Origin: an uncultured Eubacteriales bacterium
Lineage (GTDB): Bacteria; Bacillota; Clostridia; Oscillospirales; CAG-272
Direction: 5' to 3'
NCBI GenBank assembly: GCA_949286815.1
Contig: CASEEB010000182.1
Span: forward strand, 1 to 7,192
DNA length: 7,192 nucleotides
Position 1 is the stretch's first letter. Every line of letters begins with the position of its first letter. The position numbers and the translations under genes were made by a program. Under the pieces are notes generated by a model. That model did no database searches, was not told where the DNA came from, and was given only the letters and a program-made list of their open reading frames with translations. This document shows positions 4,872-7,192 of this stretch, in pieces.

Positions 4872-7192
4872 ATGAAACTTGCTAAGAGAGCTGTTTGCCT
4901 TGCTTTGGCGCTTTTCACTGTGATGACTGTGTTGCTGTCATCGGTTCCCGTTTCGGCATTGAATGTATCGATACAGGATAAGCTGCCGGACGGGTACGAG
5001 GGGGTAAACATTACTCATCATGAGGGTTCGTATGAGTGGCAGAACGGTATAAAATATACTTATAAATTTGATTTTTCAATGACCAGAAAAAGCTACTATA
5101 CGATACACGAAGTGCTGAATGTCGAAAATGAGGAAAATATGATAGTTGACGACGGCACGCTGAGGGTGGCGGATGGAGAAACTCTTATGTTCGGATCGTC
5201 CGTAGGTCTGGGAGATGACTACGGTCTTGAGAAAGGATATGCTTCGTTCGACCTTTGTCTGAACGGCGGAACCGTAAATATCGGTGTACGTACTTCGGAA
5301 ACCGGAGTTACGAATGAGGCGAGAGGTCTGTGGTTTGCTATTGACGGAAGCGGAAGTGTGAAAATAAGCGAGCCCGAGTGCGGACTTGAGGCAAGCGTGA
5401 GTTTTGACTGCGATTTTTCAAGCGCGAAAAATGTAAAGGTCTATGAAAACGTGGATTCGATTTTACTTGAATGTGACGGCAGAACAGTCGCTAATGTCTC
5501 ATATGACAAGAAGGGTAAGCTTGAGGTATTTGACGCGTCGGGAAACAGTGTCGCGTCTACCGATGAATGTAAGCTTTACACTTCGGGCTATGTGCAGCTG
5601 TATATAGAAGGACTTGACGGATATATTGACAATTTTGAGTTTACTCATGTCGACCTTGACAACACTCTCTATACCGACGGCTCACTCAGGGAGATTGACT
5701 ACAGCACATGGGTCGCGACCGATGACCTGGGACGTACCTTGGCGCTGAACGAAAGTGCGGGGGATGTCAAAGAGGACAAATATGTCGGAGTTTTCTATTT
5801 TCTGTGCTGGGTCGGCGCGGGACAGACGGTACAGGACAATACGAAGCTTTACCTGAACGAGGGTATCAGAGGACTCAAGGAATTTTTTGATGATAAAAAA
5901 GGCGGCGAGGCGTATTGGGCTGAACCGTATTTCGGATATTACCGCAATACAGACGCGTGGGTGTACCGCAAACACGCCTATATGCTCGAAGCGGCGGGTG
6001 TGGACTTTATATTTCTTGATGTGTCAAATGCTGAAGTGTTTATAAACGGTCATATGACGCTGTTCGATACCTGGCTTAAAATCAGACAGGAGGGCGGCAT
6101 GACTCCTCAGATAATGTTCATGACCGGAGACAACAGCTCCACCTTTGAATCCGATATGAAAACCCTGTTTACCACGGTTTACTCGGATGACAACTGGGAA
6201 AAGTATGAGGAGCTTTTCTTCTGCGTTGACGGCAAACCGCTCGTCTTCGGAAACATCAGCGGAGTATCCGAGGAAATGGCTGCTAAGATTAATGAGAAGT
6301 TCACGGTTCGCGGATGCTGGGCATGGACTGACAAGGACGGATACTGGAGCTGGCTTCAGGAATATACATATGATGAGAGGACCGGAACATACGGACTTGT
6401 AAACGGCGGCTGGGGAAGAGACCTGCAGGGCAACCACGAGGCGCTTGCCATATCGATGGGACATCACCCCACGACCAGCAAGGGCAGAAGCTTTGTTTAC
6501 GGCGAGCAACCGAATAACGGAAAAGGAGACTATGAATTTTCATCCGTGGAGAGAGCGGGACAGGGACTGAATTTTGAGTCTCAGTTCAAAGCCGCAAAAG
6601 CGCTTGACCCGACATATCTGCTTATAACCGGATGGAATGAATGGATCGCCGGATGTTATTATGAAAATTCAAGAGTGCCTTTCGCAAATTCGTCGGCTAC
6701 ATTTTCATATGTAGACCAGTTTAACTGCGAGTTTTCGCGTGACGGCGAGCCCATGAGAAATGTGGACGGCTACGGTATCGGAGATAATTACTATTACCAG
6801 ATGGCGGACTATATCAGACAGTTCAAGGGTATTAAAGAAACGCCCAAGGCTGATAATCAACAGACCGTAGACCTTTATGACGTAAAGGAATGGAACAATA
6901 TCTCGCTTGAATACCGTGACAATATAGGCGATACCGAGCTGAGAAATACGGTGTGCTATGACGATTCCTACAGATATATCAACAATTCGGGAAGAAACGA
7001 TTTTGACTATGCGAAGGTTTCGCAGGACAGCGATTATATGTACTTCATGGTGAAGTGTGTCAACGACATAGTGATAGACAACGGCTCCAATTGGATGAAC
7101 CTCTATATAAATACCGACAGTGACATTTCCACGGGTTGGGGAGGATATGACTATGCCATAAACAGAGACAGGGATTCGTATGTGGTATCGGT
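4872..7192 (+). CDS. Secreted multidomain glycoside-hydrolase-like protein (TIM-barrel core with WNEW motif), 3' end cut by window edge
   Basis: An open frame of 773 codons runs off the right edge. Residues 1-29 form a signal peptide (basic start, hydrophobic core, cleavage after PVSA). Residues about 31-260 look like a beta-sandwich, possibly LamG/concanavalin-like, ending GYIDNFEFTHVD. Residues about 300-655 look like an alpha/beta barrel: FYFLCWVGAG (308-317), WAEPYFGYYRNTDAWVYRKH (349-368), AGVDFIFLDVSNAE (375-388), then ITGWNEWIAG (585-594) and a closing FSRDGEPMRN...GDNYYYQMADYIRQFKG region (621-653). The ITGWNEW strand recalls GH99, WbsX and GH71-like barrels, with Glu590 a candidate catalytic residue; AGVDF followed by D383 is another candidate acidic site. 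From about 667, DVKEWNNISLEY and later NLYINTDSDISTGWGGYDY (743-761) resemble a CBM9/DOMON-type carbohydrate-binding sandwich, incomplete here. It probably acts outside the cell on a polysaccharide. I recognise the architecture as recurrent in gut anaerobes but cannot name a substrate or an assigned family. Confidence 0.75.
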   Translation, partial: MKLAKRAVCLALALFTVMTVLLSSVPVSALNVSIQDKLPDGYEGVNITHHEGSYEWQNGIKYTYKFDFSMTRKSYYTIHEVLNVENEENMIVDDGTLRVADGETLMFGSSVGLGDDYGLEKGYASFDLCLNGGTVNIGVRTSETGVTNEARGLWFAIDGSGSVKISEPECGLEASVSFDCDFSSAKNVKVYENVDSILLECDGRTVANVSYDKKGKLEVFDASGNSVASTDECKLYTSGYVQLYIEGLDGYIDNFEFTHVDLDNTLYTDGSLREIDYSTWVATDDLGRTLALNESAGDVKEDKYVGVFYFLCWVGAGQTVQDNTKLYLNEGIRGLKEFFDDKKGGEAYWAEPYFGYYRNTDAWVYRKHAYMLEAAGVDFIFLDVSNAEVFINGHMTLFDTWLKIRQEGGMTPQIMFMTGDNSSTFESDMKTLFTTVYSDDNWEKYEELFFCVDGKPLVFGNISGVSEEMAAKINEKFTVRGCWAWTDKDGYWSWLQEYTYDERTGTYGLVNGGWGRDLQGNHEALAISMGHHPTTSKGRSFVYGEQPNNGKGDYEFSSVERAGQGLNFESQFKAAKALDPTYLLITGWNEWIAGCYYENSRVPFANSSATFSYVDQFNCEFSRDGEPMRNVDGYGIGDNYYYQMADYIRQFKGIKETPKADNQQTVDLYDVKEWNNISLEYRDNIGDTELRNTVCYDDSYRYINNSGRNDFDYAKVSQDSDYMYFMVKCVNDIVIDNGSNWMNLYINTDSDISTGWGGYDYAINRDRDSYVVS

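Noticed and set aside
5682..6543. Minus-strand open frames up to 161 codons opposite the glycoside-hydrolase-like gene
   Set aside because: The plus-strand frame is continuous for 773 codons with a signal peptide, strong ribosome site and clear domain motifs; the minus frames show no recognisable features.

Overview
The window looks like chromosomal DNA of an uncultured or gut-type Clostridium-class Firmicute (Oscillospiraceae/Lachnospiraceae-like). Pointers are the moderate GC content with AT-rich intergenic DNA, strong GGAGG-type ribosome binding sites, sigma-A promoters with extended -10 elements, InlB-type repeats on a secreted CHAP protein, and an MBOAT/DHHW pair of the kind common in gut Clostridia. 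This placement is an inference from gene content; no rRNA or other phylogenetic marker is present.

Layout: three genes run on the minus strand, in transcription order right to left. The first (2928-4475) encodes a secreted CHAP-domain cell-wall hydrolase with an SH3-like domain, two InlB/Flg_new-type repeats and a C-terminal membrane anchor. The second (1373-2815) encodes a complete AlgI/DltB-type membrane-bound O-acyltransferase (MBOAT). The third (1-1268) encodes a DHHW-family (AlgX/AlgJ-like) extracytoplasmic protein whose last residues run off the left edge. Gaps between these genes are only about 105-112 bases and hold no convincing terminator, so they probably form one operon. Its likely promoter is at 4641-4669, followed by a leader of about 160 nt with possible RNA structure.

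A 396-base divergent intergenic region (4476-4871) separates this operon from a large plus-strand gene (4872 to the right edge, incomplete). That gene encodes a secreted multidomain protein: an N-terminal beta-sandwich, a TIM-barrel glycoside-hydrolase-like core with a WNEW motif (distantly GH99/WbsX/GH71-like), and the start of a CBM9/DOMON-like C-terminal domain. Its promoter, an extended -10 with TATAAT, is at 4764-4792.

Working together (inference): the MBOAT would pass acetyl groups across the membrane and the DHHW protein would transfer them to a surface polymer (peptidoglycan, teichoic acid or exopolysaccharide). The CHAP enzyme would cut peptidoglycan nearby, and the divergent gene would act on extracellular glycan. 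The window reads as a cell-envelope/extracellular-glycan locus. I see no mobile elements, CRISPR arrays, tRNAs or rRNAs.
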